Part shown: positions 52,247-62,093 of the stretch, one piece after another
Layout of the letters: the number at the start of each line of letters is the position of its first letter
How positions within the stretch are numbered: position 1 is the stretch's first letter
NCBI RefSeq assembly: GCF_007115095.1
Contig: NZ_SULH01000005.1
Span: 1-64,000, forward strand
Source: Levilactobacillus enshiensis
GTDB taxonomy: Bacteria; Bacillota; Bacilli; Lactobacillales; Lactobacillaceae
Length of the DNA stretch: 64,000 bases
Direction of reading: 5' to 3'
The notes under the pieces: model-generated
Database searches by the model: none
What the model was told of the DNA's origin: nothing
Seen by the model: the letters and a program-made list of their open reading frames with translations, nothing else
Program-made: the position numbers and the translations under genes

Positions 52247-52297
52247 GATTCTTGCTGGGTGTTCGGCCTAGTAAAAAATAACGATGAGGTGTTTGCG

Positions 52298-53584
52298 ATG
52301 TCATCAACAGTAGTAGTTGGTAGTCAATGGGGCGATGAAGGTAAAGGAAAGATCACGGATTTTCTAAGTGAGAAGGCTGATGTCATTGCCCGCTACCAAG
52401 GTGGTGACAACGCTGGCCATACCATTGTCTTCAATGGTCAAACGTTTAAACTGCGGTTAATTCCGTCTGGTATCTTCTATGCTGACAAGCTGAGTGTGAT
52501 TGGTAACGGGGTAGTTGTAAACCCCAAGTCCTTGATTGAAGAGTTGACTTACCTTCACGATAACGGCGTCTCCACGGATAACTTACGGATCTCCGACCGG
52601 GCCCACGTGATTCTGCCCTACCACATCTTGTTGGACCAAGCCCAAGAAAAGGCTAAGGAAAACAAGATTGGGACCACGAACAAGGGAATCGGCCCGGCCT
52701 ACATGGATAAAGCCGAACGAATCGGGATTCGCATCGCCGATTTGCTTGACCACGATATCTTTGCCGACAAGCTTCGGCAAAATTTAATTGAAAAGAACAA
52801 CGTTTTAACCAAACTATATAATGAAGAACCCCTCGATTTTGAGACGATTTTTAACGAATACTATGCGTTAGGTCAACAGATCAAGGGCCACGTGACCGAT
52901 ACGTCCGTCGTCATCAACGATGCGATCGACGCGGGTAAGAATGTGCTGTTTGAAGGCGCTCAGGGTGTCATGCTCGATATCGACCATGGGACTTACCCCT
53001 TCGTGACGTCATCGAACCCCGTCGCTGGTGGCGTGACCATCGGTGCCGGCGTTGGCCCAACCAAGATCGACCACGTTGTCGGCGTCTGCAAGGCCTACAC
53101 GTCACGGGTCGGCGATGGCCCATTCCCAACCGAACTCTTCGATGAGATTGGTGATACGATTCGGGAAACTGGCCACGAATACGGGACGGTCACCAAGCGT
53201 CCGCGGCGGATTGGCTGGTTCGACAGTGTCGTTCTGCGGCACGCTAAGCGAGTTTCTGGATTGACCAGCCTTTCACTGAACTGTTTAGACGTTCTGACTG
53301 GCTTGAAGACCGTTAAGATCTGCAAGGCTTACGAACTAAATGGCGAGCTGATTTACCACTATCCAGCTAGTCTGGTTGACTTAGACGCTTGCCAGCCCGT
53401 TTATGACGAGTTGCCAGGTTGGACGGAAGACATTACGCATTGCCATTCCGTCGAAGACTTACCCGTTAATGCCCAAAATTATGTAAAACGCTTGGCCGAA
53501 CTGGTTGGTGTGGAAATTGCCACCCTATCCGTTGGCCCCGACCGTGAACAGACGAACATTTTACGCTACGTCTGGAACGCCTAA
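52298..53584 (+). CDS. purA: adenylosuccinate synthetase
   Basis: 428 residues. It condenses IMP with aspartate using [18 protein letters not shown] is the GTP loop, GDNAGHT and [20 protein letters not shown] bind substrate, and [23 protein letters not shown] is standard. GATGAGGTG precedes the ATG at 52298, whereas an in-frame GTG at 52259 lacks a site. It forms an operon with guaC, 22 bases downstream, so AMP formation and GMP return are joined. Confidence 0.97.
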   Translation: MSSTVVVGSQWGDEGKGKITDFLSEKADVIARYQGGDNAGHTIVFNGQTFKLRLIPSGIFYADKLSVIGNGVVVNPKSLIEELTYLHDNGVSTDNLRISDRAHVILPYHILLDQAQEKAKENKIGTTNKGIGPAYMDKAERIGIRIADLLDHDIFADKLRQNLIEKNNVLTKLYNEEPLDFETIFNEYYALGQQIKGHVTDTSVVINDAIDAGKNVLFEGAQGVMLDIDHGTYPFVTSSNPVAGGVTIGAGVGPTKIDHVVGVCKAYTSRVGDGPFPTELFDEIGDTIRETGHEYGTVTKRPRRIGWFDSVVLRHAKRVSGLTSLSLNCLDVLTGLKTVKICKAYELNGELIYHYPASLVDLDACQPVYDELPGWTEDITHCHSVEDLPVNAQNYVKRLAELVGVEIATLSVGPDREQTNILRYVWNA

Positions 53585-53606
53585 CCTTAATAAGGAGTGA
53601 CTGTCT

Positions 53607-54593
53607 ATGCATCCTGCCGAAGTATTTGACTACGAAGATATCCAACTGATTCCCAACAAGTGCGTGATTGAAAGCCGGAGTGAGGCCGATACCAGTGTGC
53701 AATTTGGCCCCCACCGCTTCAAGATTCCCGTGGTTCCCGCGAACATGGAAACCGTCATCAACGAACCGTTAGCTATCTGGCTCGCACAACGTGATTATTT
53801 CTACGTGATGCACCGTTTCCAACCCGAAGAACGCCGGGGATTCATCGAACGGATGCATGCAAAATCACTCTTTGCCTCCATTAGTGTGGGCGTCAAGGCT
53901 GACGAACACGCCTTTATCGATGAACTCGCTGCTGCCAACTTGGTGCCCGAGTACATTACCATTGATATCGCTCACGGTCATAGTGACGCGGTCATTCGGA
54001 TGATCAAGCAGATCAAGGAAAAATTACCAGATAGTTTCGTCATTGCGGGTAATGTCGGCACCCCCGAAGCCGTCCGTGAACTGGAAAACGCCGGTGCGGA
54101 TGCGACTAAGGTTGGCATTGGTCCGGGAAAGGCTTGCATCACCAAGCTCAAGACTGGTTTCGGAACTGGCGGTTGGCAACTCGCTGCCGTGCGGCTCTGC
54201 GCCAAAGCAGCCCGGAAACCAATCATCGCTGACGGTGGGATTCGCTACAACGGCGACATTGCCAAGTCAATTCGTTTTGGTGCCAGCATGGTGATGATTG
54301 GCTCCATGCTCGCCGGTCACGAACAGTCTCCTGGTAGTCTGCTCACCATTGATGGTCGGACCTTCAAACAGTACTGGGGATCCGCCTCTGAGAAACAAAA
54401 GGGCGCCTATCGGAACGTTGAGGGCAAGCAGATGCTGGTCCCTTACCGTGGCGATATCGCCAACACCCTAAACGCCATGGAAGAGGACTTACAATCTTCC
54501 ATTTCGTATGCTGGTGGTCGCAACCTAATGGACATCCGTACGGTGGATTACGTCATCGTCAAAAGTTCTATTATGAACGGCGATAGTTACTAA
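53607..54593 (+). CDS. guaC: GMP reductase
   Basis: 328 residues, IMPDH/GMPR TIM barrel without CBS domains. The catalytic Cys is in [17 protein letters not shown] and the flap region carries [16 protein letters not shown]. It turns GMP into IMP with NADPH, feeding PurA and PurB toward AMP. AATAAGGAG precedes the ATG. Ended by the terminator at 54611. Confidence 0.95.
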   Translation: MHPAEVFDYEDIQLIPNKCVIESRSEADTSVQFGPHRFKIPVVPANMETVINEPLAIWLAQRDYFYVMHRFQPEERRGFIERMHAKSLFASISVGVKADEHAFIDELAAANLVPEYITIDIAHGHSDAVIRMIKQIKEKLPDSFVIAGNVGTPEAVRELENAGADATKVGIGPGKACITKLKTGFGTGGWQLAAVRLCAKAARKPIIADGGIRYNGDIAKSIRFGASMVMIGSMLAGHEQSPGSLLTIDGRTFKQYWGSASEKQKGAYRNVEGKQMLVPYRGDIANTLNAMEEDLQSSISYAGGRNLMDIRTVDYVIVKSSIMNGDSY

Positions 54594-54610
54594 ACAAGCT
54601 AAACACAAAG

Positions 54611-54652
54611 AAACACGCAGACTTCGATTAAGAAATTCTGCGTGTTTTTTTT
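54611..54652 (+). terminator. terminator of purA-guaC
   Basis: AACACGCAG pairs with CTGCGTGTT, then eight T. Confidence 0.92.
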
Positions 54653-54734
54653 GCTAACATTTTGGGACTACAGCACCCTTTTAGCTGATGTCAGCTGTCA
54701 GGAACTCAGTTAAATAGCACCACACACCAACTGC

Positions 54735-55499
54735 CTAAGCTTTAAACCGCGTTACAATCTCAGTACGCTTCGACCGCCGTAATAAAATCAGCGCAACTAT
54801 GCCGTAAACAACCAATGGCATGAACCCGCTCCAAGCCGGTACATGGGTGTTAGCCATAAGTCCATCCCGCGTCAGCGCCTGCGTATCCAACACAAAATGC
54901 AACAGGATCGGCCAGATCAAACTGCCCGAACGCAAATACGTCGCGCTTTGCAACAGGCCAAACCCGAACGCCATCAACACTTGGGCGATGGTTAGTGAAA
55001 CTGGCTGATGTAATAAATTAATGAGATGACTCGCCGCAAACAGCGTGCTACTCAACAAAACTGCTAACCACACGGCATCTCCGCGGCCAATTCGCTGAAG
55101 AAACCCGACCAACAACACGCCTCGAAAAAAAGTTTCCTCAAACACAGCAACTAACAGTGCCACTAAGGCCATCACGACCACGTGCTTCACGCCTTTTCCG
55201 TGTGCCAGCTGCATTTCTAAGCTGGCCAGAAATAAAACGACTAAGACTAGTGAGAACGCATTGACCCTGACTTGTGTGCCAAACGATTGATCCGTTCGCC
55301 ACTGGAGGTGCACCTTCAGCCAATAGTGATTCAATCCCCAAAGTACCAATAGCACTGTGATTTCTTCTAGGAGTGCTGAGGTGGTGACCGTTAATTTTAG
55401 CTTTTCAAATAAGATCCCCACGCTCATCACAGCCAACAATACGATCCATGCGACAACCAGCTCACAAACCGGCTGCCACTTACCCCTACTTAGATTCAT
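54735..55499 (-). CDS. CPBP-family intramembrane glutamic metalloprotease
   Basis: 254 residues with seven or eight hydrophobic segments. The Abi/CPBP motifs are clear: EETFFRGVLL, SHLINL and HFVLD supply the Glu and His residues. Family members cut membrane peptides and in lactobacilli are often tied to bacteriocin maturation or self-immunity. No bacteriocin gene is seen nearby, so the role is open. Monocistronic. Confidence 0.87.
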   Translation of the reverse strand: MNLSRGKWQPVCELVVAWIVLLAVMSVGILFEKLKLTVTTSALLEEITVLLVLWGLNHYWLKVHLQWRTDQSFGTQVRVNAFSLVLVVLFLASLEMQLAHGKGVKHVVVMALVALLVAVFEETFFRGVLLVGFLQRIGRGDAVWLAVLLSSTLFAASHLINLLHQPVSLTIAQVLMAFGFGLLQSATYLRSGSLIWPILLHFVLDTQALTRDGLMANTHVPAWSGFMPLVVYGIVALILLRRSKRTEIVTRFKA

Positions 55500-55589
55500 T
55501 GAAATGACCTCTTCGTCTATTTGACATAAATGTAGTATACTGCTAAATTATTCGTTTTTATGTTATTTATGGGGCAAAGAATCTTTGCA

Positions 55590-56005
55590 GGTCTCATCTC
55601 AGTATGGGTAAGCAGTCGCACCATTAAATTAGGCTAAATGAACGCACTTCGGCTGCCAGGAATTCCGCCTGCTGTGGGGACGCTTCAGCCTGGAAGACCA
55701 CCAGTCTTCTCGCTCGCTTTTAAGCCGCAAAAACATGCGTCTTAAAAGGCGCCCATCGTGATAGCTGGCAGCTATCACGATTTCCACGGCTGGCTACATC
55801 CCTGGCCTCCTCCGGCGCTGATGGTGTTTTATCACGACAACAACTGTAGCCCCCCCGCCACCTAGTATCATAACGACCATTACAATTATCCCCAACGTCG
55901 TCTAAGCCCATATCTGCTGACCGGTAAGGCGCTCCCACTGCCATGTTGCCTAGTTTTAGCCCCACTGTTGTTGAACGGGCATGGCCTGTACTTTGGCACT
56001 TCTAG
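55590..56005 (+). repeat. repeat family A, long copy 2, lacking the inner module
   Basis: Starts GGTCTCATCTCAGTATGGG and ends near TACTTTGGCACTTCTA. It keeps the 5' part and the middle, with a perfect hairpin ATCGTGATAGCTG/CAGCTATCACGAT near 55755-55781 and TTTTAAG/CTTAAAA near 55718-55747. CGTCGTCT (55896) runs directly into AAGCCCATATCTGC (55904), so the 150-base module of copies 1 and 3 is absent. It fills most of the 629-base gap. Possible reading frames have no ribosome binding site. Confidence 0.8.
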
Positions 56006-56018
56006 CCTATGACCACAA

Positions 56019-56066
56019 AGAAAGCGAAAAAACCAGCCACCATCGGCTGACTTTTTCGCTTTTTTC
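56019..56066. terminator. terminator downstream of the first usp gene
   Basis: AAAGCGAAAAA with CAGCC pairs with GGCTG and TTTTTCGCTTT. Confidence 0.85.
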
Positions 56067-56128
56067 ACATGACATACAGGTCACTTCATATAGTAACAAA
56101 TTTTTCGACTTCTGGCTTCTTTTCCGCC

Positions 56129-56563
56129 TCAACGAATGACTAATACTGAGATAGGGGCGTACTTGGCCATGTAGGCTGCTTGACTACCAAAGTGCCGACT
56201 GACACCCTTCTTTGCGAGCGACCCCACCACCAACAGATCCGGATGAACTTCTGGAATCACATCTTGCACGATAGTTTCGCCGGGTTCACCCTCGGCCACA
56301 ATTGTGCGAACGTGTTCGACACCTGCAGCTTGCGCCTTTTCCTGATAAGTCTGGACGTGTGTGACTAAGTTATCGTACTCGCCGTGAACAAAATCCGTGT
56401 TCATGACTTGATAGACGTTCATCGCCGCATTTTCCAAGACAGAAACGATGATCAACTCAGCGTCATCTCGCTTAGCCTGCTGAATCGCATAGTCAAACGC
56501 CAGCAGTGCATCGGCCGAATCATCAACGCCGACCAGAATCCGTTTAAATGTTGTGGTCGTCAT
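56129..56563 (-). CDS. universal stress protein (UspA family), first copy
   Basis: 144 residues. FKRILVGVDDSADALLAFDYAIQQA starts the fold and the ATP-binding loop is GSLAKKGVSRHFGSQAAYMAKYAP (G-2x-G-9x-G-S/A type). It binds ATP and is usually made under stress. It starts one base behind the stop of mntH, so the two are co-transcribed. GGGGGTC precedes the ATG at 56563. It is the paralogue of 58317-58748. Confidence 0.93.
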   Translation of the reverse strand: MTTTTFKRILVGVDDSADALLAFDYAIQQAKRDDAELIIVSVLENAAMNVYQVMNTDFVHGEYDNLVTHVQTYQEKAQAAGVEHVRTIVAEGEPGETIVQDVIPEVHPDLLVVGSLAKKGVSRHFGSQAAYMAKYAPISVLVIR

Positions 56564-56564
56564 C

Positions 56565-58148
56565 TTAGCGACCCCCTTCCGTTGTTTCCGCGGCCTTTTC
56601 TTCAGCAGCCCGGGCAATAGCTAACCGCTTGTTGCCGCGGTGTAATTCAACAATGGTCCATGCCAGTAACGCTAAGACCGCGAAGATCAAAACGTAGGCA
56701 ATGTCATTGGCGAGTGCTAATTTGGCGCCCGTCACATTATCCCCGAAGAAGGCCTGAACTTGGCCGGGCATCCCCTCAAGGTTCAGCCCAGTCAATGCAA
56801 TCACGGAAATCCAACCTAAGATTTTGAGCCACCAAGAGTTTTTGAACCGTTCGCCCATTTCCAGCTTGCTATCGGTCATCATCAACAACGGTAACATAGA
56901 AAATAGCAGGGCAAACGCCAGAAAGACTTGCGAGTTGTTCATTAAATCATTCAACGCCACGTGTTCGGCAATGGCACTCTTCCCGCTGGTCAACATGACG
57001 CAAACCAGCACCGGAATGACGGATAATACCCGCGTCACCAGCCGGCGTAACCACAATGGCATCCGCAGGTGAACGAAGCCCTCCATGACGACTTGCCCAG
57101 AAAGGGTCCCGGTAATCGTGGAATTTTGACCAGAAGCGAGTAAGGCAACCGCAAATAAAGTAGAAAGAATCCCAGTTCGCGCAACGCTGCTCAACAGGCC
57201 GTTGCTCATCGTTGACGTGTTAGACAAGGCTTGGAACAGACCGAAGAATGAGGGGTCTTTGACGGCACCAGTCTTGAAGACCGCAACCCCCATGATTAGC
57301 AGTAAGGCATTGACGAAGAAGGCAAATGTCAGTTGGATGTTGGAATCCAATCCAGCAAATTTGACCGTCCGCGCCACATCTTCCTCATCGTTATGGTCGA
57401 TCGACCGCGTCTGGGCAATTGCTGAATGCAGATAGAGATTGTGTGGCATCACGGTCGCCCCGATGATTCCTAACGCACCGTTTAATGGCGTCATCCCCGC
57501 AACACTGGTTCCCGTTGAGAAGGTCTTGCCCGTAGGAATCAACCCACCGAACACGCCACCCCAATCAGGATTGGACAGTGCGACTTGATAAACGAAGACC
57601 AGGAGAATGACCATGATGAGGCAGACAACGATGGCTTCAATCTTCCGGAAACCAACTTTGGTGAGTAACAAGAGCAACAGAACATCGAAAACCGTAATAA
57701 ATACGGCAATCACTAACGGAATGTGGAACAGAAGGTACAGCGCAATCGCCGCACCAATAACTTCGGCAATGTCCGTTGCCATGATGGCCAATTCCGTTAA
57801 CAGCCATAACACGACCCCCAACGACTTGCTGGTCCGGGCACGAATTGCTTGGGCCAGATCCATCTGACTCACGATGCCAAGTTTAGCTGCCATGTATTGC
57901 AACAGCATCGCAATCAAACTTGACATCAAGATGACAGACATCAGCAGATACTGGAAATTTTGACCACCAGTAATTGACGTTGACCAATTGCCGGGATCCA
58001 TGTACCCCACTGCGACCAATGCACCGGGCCCGGAGTAGGCGAATAAGGTTCGCCAGAACCCGATATTTTTGGGAACCTTGACCGTCCCGTTAATTTCTTC
58101 CAACGAACGACCGTTGGCATATTCAATCAATCGATGTTTCTTTTCCAT
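56565..58148 (-). CDS. mntH: Nramp manganese transporter, first copy
   Basis: 527 residues, 11-12 hydrophobic segments. YMDPGNWSTSITGG in helix 1 supplies the metal-binding Asp-Pro-Gly-Asn, and VIGATVMPHNLYLHSAIAQTR in helix 6 the Met and the signature. It imports Mn2+ with protons; lactobacilli use high Mn as an oxygen defence. GGAGGGGAG precedes the ATG. It forms a pair with usp and is close to identical in layout to the pair at 58317-60335. CCCTAAAA lies upstream at 58222. Confidence 0.95.
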   Translation of the reverse strand: MEKKHRLIEYANGRSLEEINGTVKVPKNIGFWRTLFAYSGPGALVAVGYMDPGNWSTSITGGQNFQYLLMSVILMSSLIAMLLQYMAAKLGIVSQMDLAQAIRARTSKSLGVVLWLLTELAIMATDIAEVIGAAIALYLLFHIPLVIAVFITVFDVLLLLLLTKVGFRKIEAIVVCLIMVILLVFVYQVALSNPDWGGVFGGLIPTGKTFSTGTSVAGMTPLNGALGIIGATVMPHNLYLHSAIAQTRSIDHNDEEDVARTVKFAGLDSNIQLTFAFFVNALLLIMGVAVFKTGAVKDPSFFGLFQALSNTSTMSNGLLSSVARTGILSTLFAVALLASGQNSTITGTLSGQVVMEGFVHLRMPLWLRRLVTRVLSVIPVLVCVMLTSGKSAIAEHVALNDLMNNSQVFLAFALLFSMLPLLMMTDSKLEMGERFKNSWWLKILGWISVIALTGLNLEGMPGQVQAFFGDNVTGAKLALANDIAYVLIFAVLALLAWTIVELHRGNKRLAIARAAEEKAAETTEGGR

Positions 58149-58221
58149 GTTGCTCCCCTCCCTTTAGGATTAGGCCAAGTGTACGGCAAAAATCAGCGTT
58201 AGCGGCACATTTTTTAATCGT

Positions 58222-58229
58222 CCCTAAAA
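58222..58229 (-). promoter_or_regulatory. CCCTAAAA motif before the first mntH
   Basis: The same octamer occurs in one or other orientation at 60375, 60403 and 60661. A possible operator half-site of the nearby MntR-type regulator. Confidence 0.45.
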
Positions 58230-58260
58230 ATAAATATGTAAGCGTTAACTTAAATGTAAC

Positions 58261-58300
58261 AAAAAAGCCGGTAGTGTCGCATTAACGACATTACCGGCTT
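58261..58300 (-). terminator. terminator of the second mntH-usp pair
   Basis: AAGCCGGTAGTGTCG pairs with CGACATTACCGGCTT with one mismatch, T-run on the minus strand. Confidence 0.9.
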
Positions 58301-58316
58301 GGGAAAGTTTGTTTAA

Positions 58317-58748
58317 CTATCTGACGACCATCACGGAAATTGGTGCATATTTCGCCATGTAGGCCGCTTGACTCCCGAAGTAGCGACTAACGCCCTTCTT
58401 GGCAATCGACCCGATGACTAACAGATCCGGTTGCACATGTGGAATCACATTCTTAACAATGGTCTCCCCTGGTTCGCCTTCTGCAATGACCATCCGCACG
58501 TTAGGCACACCAGCATCTTCAGCTTTCTGTTGATAGCCTTGAATATGCTGTTTCAGTTCATCACGTTCCCCGTGGACGTAATCACTATCTAACGCTTGGT
58601 AGATATTCATATCATCGTGTTCCAGAACGGAAACAATGATCAGCTCGGCGGCATCCCGCTTAGCTTGGTGAATGGCATAGTCAAATGCCAGTAAAGCATC
58701 CGCAGAATCATCGACCCCAACTAGAATTCGTTTGAACGTTTTAGCCAT
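58317..58748 (-). CDS. universal stress protein (UspA family), second copy
   Basis: 143 residues, the paralogue of the protein at 56129, with the same start (FKRILVGVDDSADALLAFDYAI) and ATP loop (GSIAKKGVSRYFGSQ). It follows the second mntH by 3 bases. AGGAGGCG precedes the ATG. Likely co-regulated with that transporter. Confidence 0.93.
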   Translation of the reverse strand: MAKTFKRILVGVDDSADALLAFDYAIHQAKRDAAELIIVSVLEHDDMNIYQALDSDYVHGERDELKQHIQGYQQKAEDAGVPNVRMVIAEGEPGETIVKNVIPHVQPDLLVIGSIAKKGVSRYFGSQAAYMAKYAPISVMVVR

Positions 58749-58751
58749 GGT

Positions 58752-60335
58752 CTACGCCTCCTCAGTTGACTCATCGTTGCCAGCAGCTAACGATGCTGCC
58801 AAACGCTTACTCCCACGATGAAGTTCCCAAATCGTCCAAACCAACAAGGCCAAAATTGCTGCATCCAGAATGTATGCAATCACATTAGCGGTTGCCGTTT
58901 GACTAGCTGTAATGGCACTGCCGTAGAAGCCTTGAATGGAAGCAGGCATGTTGATTAGGTTCAGATACGTCAAGGCTAAGACCGAGAACCAACCCAGAAC
59001 TTTGATCCACAACGTGTTCTTAAACCGTTTCCCCATTTCAACTGCACTATCCGTCATCATCAGCAACGGCAGCATGGAGAATGGCAAAGCAAATGCCAGG
59101 AAGACTTGCGAATTGTTCATTAAGTCGTTCAACGCCTCGTGTTCTGCTAAGGCACTCTTCCCACTGGTTAACATGACACAGATCAACACTGGAATCACGG
59201 AAATCAACCGGGTAACCAGTCGCCGTAACCAAAGTGGCATCCGCATGTGCACGAAGCCTTCCATAATGACTTGACCCGTTAACGTCCCAGTAATCGTGGA
59301 GTTTTGGCCAGAAGCTAACAGGGCAACCGCAAAGAGTGTGGAAAGTACCCCGGTCCGAGCTACACCGGCCAACACCCCATTACTCATGGTGCTGGTATCG
59401 GATAAAGCTTGGAATAAGCCAAAGAATGATGGATCTTTAACAGAACCACTCTTGAAGACGGCAACCCCCATGATTAACAGTAAAGCGTTAACGAAGAACG
59501 CTAAGGTTAATTGGATGTTGGAGTCCCAACTGGTGAACTTCACCGTCCGGGCGACATCTTCCTCATCGTTGTGGTCAATTTCACGTGTTTGTGAAATTGC
59601 TGAATGCAGGTACAGGTTATGGGGCATGACCGTCGCCCCAATGATTCCTAAGGCTCCACTAATTGGTGTTTGACCACCGATCTTTGGCGTGGAAGCCACC
59701 GTCTTCATGCTTGGAATCAAGCCGCCAAAGACGCCGCCCCAATCAGGATTGGATAAGGCAACTTCATAGGCGAAGACGACCAAGATGACCAGAATCAGAC
59801 AAACCACAATGGCTTCGATCTTCCGGAAACCAATCTTGGTCAGCAATAACAGTAACAGAACATCTAGCACCGTAATAAATACGGCAATGACCAATGGAAT
59901 ATGGAACAATAAGTATAACGCAATGGCTGCTCCAATAACTTCAGCAATATCCGTTGCCATAATAGCAAATTCCGTTAAAATCCATAACACGATGCCTAGT
60001 GACTTACTGGTCCGGGCACGAATTGCCTGGGCTAAGTCCATTTGGCTCACGATCCCAAGTTTAGCTGCCATGTATTGCAACAACATCGCAATCAAACTTG
60101 AAATCAAGATAATCGACATCAATAAGTATTGGAAGTTTTGACCACCGGTAATTGACGTTGACCAGTTACCAGGATCCATGTATCCCACTGCGACTAACGC
60201 ACCAGGCCCGGAGTACATAAATAGTGTTTTCCAGAACCCTTTCCCCTTTGGCACTTTAACAGTACCGTTAATCTCTTCGAGCGACCGCCCATTGGCATAT
60301 TCAATGAGCTTGTGCTTCTTTGGTGTATCACTCAA
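58752..60335 (-). CDS. mntH: Nramp manganese transporter, second copy
   Basis: About 527 residues, highly similar to the product of 56565-58148 over its length, with the same metal motifs (YMDPGNWSTSITGG, GATVMPHNLYLHSAISQTR). The base usage looks more A/T-rich at third positions than the other copy, so the duplication is not recent. The start is TTG: GGGGG lies 8 bases before the TTG at 60335, favoured over the TTG at 60341. CCCTAAAA and TTTTAGGG surround the promoter region. Confidence 0.94.
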   Translation of the reverse strand: MSDTPKKHKLIEYANGRSLEEINGTVKVPKGKGFWKTLFMYSGPGALVAVGYMDPGNWSTSITGGQNFQYLLMSIILISSLIAMLLQYMAAKLGIVSQMDLAQAIRARTSKSLGIVLWILTEFAIMATDIAEVIGAAIALYLLFHIPLVIAVFITVLDVLLLLLLTKIGFRKIEAIVVCLILVILVVFAYEVALSNPDWGGVFGGLIPSMKTVASTPKIGGQTPISGALGIIGATVMPHNLYLHSAISQTREIDHNDEEDVARTVKFTSWDSNIQLTLAFFVNALLLIMGVAVFKSGSVKDPSFFGLFQALSDTSTMSNGVLAGVARTGVLSTLFAVALLASGQNSTITGTLTGQVIMEGFVHMRMPLWLRRLVTRLISVIPVLICVMLTSGKSALAEHEALNDLMNNSQVFLAFALPFSMLPLLMMTDSAVEMGKRFKNTLWIKVLGWFSVLALTYLNLINMPASIQGFYGSAITASQTATANVIAYILDAAILALLVWTIWELHRGSKRLAASLAAGNDESTEEA

Positions 60336-60374
60336 AATCAAGACCCCCTTCTGTTTCCTACAAGCCCAATTGTA

Positions 60375-60432
60375 CCCTAAAATTTGATTAGTTCAATATC
60401 TTTTTTAGGGTCACTTAACTTTAGAATCTAAA
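60375..60432. promoter_or_regulatory. probable MntR operator region before the second mntH
   Basis: CCCTAAAA (60375-60382) and TTTTAGGG (60403-60410) form an inverted pair, and TTTAGAATCTAAA (60420-60432) is a near-perfect palindrome. Together with TTTTAGGG at 60661 before the regulator gene they look like shared operators. Confidence 0.5.
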
Positions 60433-60660
60433 TTAGTTAATTAATTATTACTAGTTGTATGCGGTTACATCGGCGAAAATTCGGGATATGTTTTTATTGT
60501 TTTCCCACTCAGTTCCCGGTGAAAAATTTATTTTATTATTTTTAAAAATGCCTATAATTGGGCATTTTGGTCGTCATTTACCACCTGTTTTCCAATAACA
60601 TTTGATAAAAATTTGCAAGATTCCTCGTTGTCAGTTAGAATTTTAGTCGTTGAATATTAT

Positions 60661-60718
60661 TTTTAGGGGAACATAAATTTAAGTATCTTTTCTGGCTGAT
60701 TGTTCACCAACAGCCAGA
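60661..60718 (+). promoter_or_regulatory. leader of the MntR-type gene: TTTTAGGG motif and hairpin
   Basis: TTTTAGGG (60661-60668) is followed by TCTGGCTG/CAGCCAGA (60691-60718), a perfect 8-base stem ending just before the ribosome binding site. It could limit translation or be an attenuator. The rest of 60433-60660 is A/T-rich promoter sequence with no gene. Confidence 0.45.
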
Positions 60719-60740
60719 TTTCACCCGGGGAGTGAGTCAT

Positions 60741-61436
60741 GTGTTAAATCATCAGAATTCTTATCTTAAAATCATCGCGGAGTGCAGCTTTGCTCGCCCA
60801 CGTGTCAGCAATAAACAAATCATTCATTTTGCCAACGTCTCACCAGCAACAGTCACCGAAACAACCCGCATCCTGCAGCAGAAAGGCCTCGTAGATCGTC
60901 ACCGTTATACCGGCGTGACCCTCACCGCACTGGGAGAAAAACTGGCCTGTCAGTTACTCTACAACTACCGGCTCTGTGAGGTCTTCTTGGCTGAACACTT
61001 GCGGCTGCCCTTAAATGAGGTGCCCACCCAGGCCTGGGGCGTTGCTGCTAACTTGACGCCGACAACGGCCGCCGCCCTTAACGACTATCTGGATCATCCC
61101 CAACAAAGTCCCTTCGGTGGAACGCTCGATACAACTCAGATGCTCGCCGATACCCACGTCACGCGCTTAAGTGACGTCACCGCTCCTGCCACCATCACAC
61201 TGAACAGCTACTTGGAAACGACTGGCCTCATTGATTACCTCCAGCACCTCCAACTGCCCCTCGGCGTCACCCTGAGCGTGCGCAAGCGTGACTCGGCCTT
61301 GAACCTTATCTACCTCGAAACCGCCCAGCAGCGCGAGATCACGGTCAATCTGAACGCCGCCGACTACATCTACACCACCCCGGCAGAAATACCAGCGTCC
61401 CAATCTCTGGTCGCCAATCAAGTTAGCACGAACTAA
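60741..61436 (+). CDS. mntR: DtxR-family metal-dependent regulator (MntR-like)
   Basis: About 231 residues. The N-terminal winged helix has SNKQIIHFANVSPATVTETTRIL and LVDRHRYTGVTLTALGEKLA, the DtxR/MntR pattern. The dimerisation and metal domain follows at about 70-140, and the C-terminal part from 150 resembles an FeoA/SH3-like domain. Some metal ligands are not obvious in the sequence (for example the usual HEHH run), so the metal preference is inferred from the divergent mntH. GGGGAG favours the GTG at 60741 over the GTG at 60732. Confidence 0.8.
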   Translation: MLNHQNSYLKIIAECSFARPRVSNKQIIHFANVSPATVTETTRILQQKGLVDRHRYTGVTLTALGEKLACQLLYNYRLCEVFLAEHLRLPLNEVPTQAWGVAANLTPTTAAALNDYLDHPQQSPFGGTLDTTQMLADTHVTRLSDVTAPATITLNSYLETTGLIDYLQHLQLPLGVTLSVRKRDSALNLIYLETAQQREITVNLNAADYIYTTPAEIPASQSLVANQVSTN

Positions 61437-61860
61437 ACCTCATCTCAGTATGAGTAAGCAGTCGCACCGTTAAATTGGCCTAAATTGGGGACACTCCGGC
61501 TGCCAGGGCTTTTTATCAAGACAACGGCTGTAGACCACAGCTACCTGAAATTTTCGAGTTCGATTGATAGCGACCGTTACGGTTATTCTCAGAGTCGTCT
61601 GAAAACACAGTGTAAGCCGAGAGGTCGGCAGATATGGGCTCAGGCGCGTCGTTCTACTTAGTCAGTAGGTGATCTGCTTGCTGGCTTAGTAGAAAACCAA
61701 GCTTGTAGACTCGGGGTTTGCGAGGCTTCAAGTTGTGTTCGCACCGATCCAGCCCATATCTACTGGCCGGCAAGGTACCCCCACCGCCATGTTGCCTAGT
61801 TTTAGTCCCACTGCTGTTGGTAAAACAGGCATGAGCCGTACTTTGGAACTTTCACCCTTT
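61437..61860 (+). repeat. repeat family A, long copy 3, with the inner module
   Basis: Begins CCTCATCTCAGTATGAG right after the mntR stop. It keeps the 5' part and has the middle deleted from about 61505. The 150-base module follows at 61601-61750, with GGCAGATATGGGCT (61627-61640) facing AGCCCATATCT (61751), and then the 3' end. The module's inner hairpin (TTCTACT... / ...TTAGTAGAA) pairs fully with G-U pairs where copy 1 has A-U. Confidence 0.8.
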
Positions 61861-61884
61861 ATAGCACGACCAACTAAATGACAG

Positions 61885-61968
61885 ACAAAAAGTGCCAATA
61901 AACGTTCAATACCCTCCTAGCCCACACTAGTCAGTTGGTACAACGTTCATTGACACCTTTTGTTTCTA
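61885..61968. terminator. long hairpin between mntR and the antiporter gene
   Basis: ACAAAAAGTGCCAATAAACGTT (61885-61906, read as two halves of 11) pairs with the arm at 61942-61963 with three wobble positions; CTAG/CTAG lies inside. It ends both converging transcripts. The stretch 61969-62093 shows nothing else. Confidence 0.75.
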
Positions 61969-62093
61969 TTCATTTTAGAAATTAGGACGCGATTTCATGG
62001 CCGGATGTGCGCACAGTGTCAGCCAAATTAGCACGGCAGTTTCACACTGTAAAAGCTGAACGGCGACACCATCGTTGCACGACCGAACGTTTT

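Noticed and set aside
55720-55965. Minus-strand open frame within repeat A copy 2 as a gene
   Set aside because: Same reasons: repeat sequence, no start signals, frame differs from copy 1.
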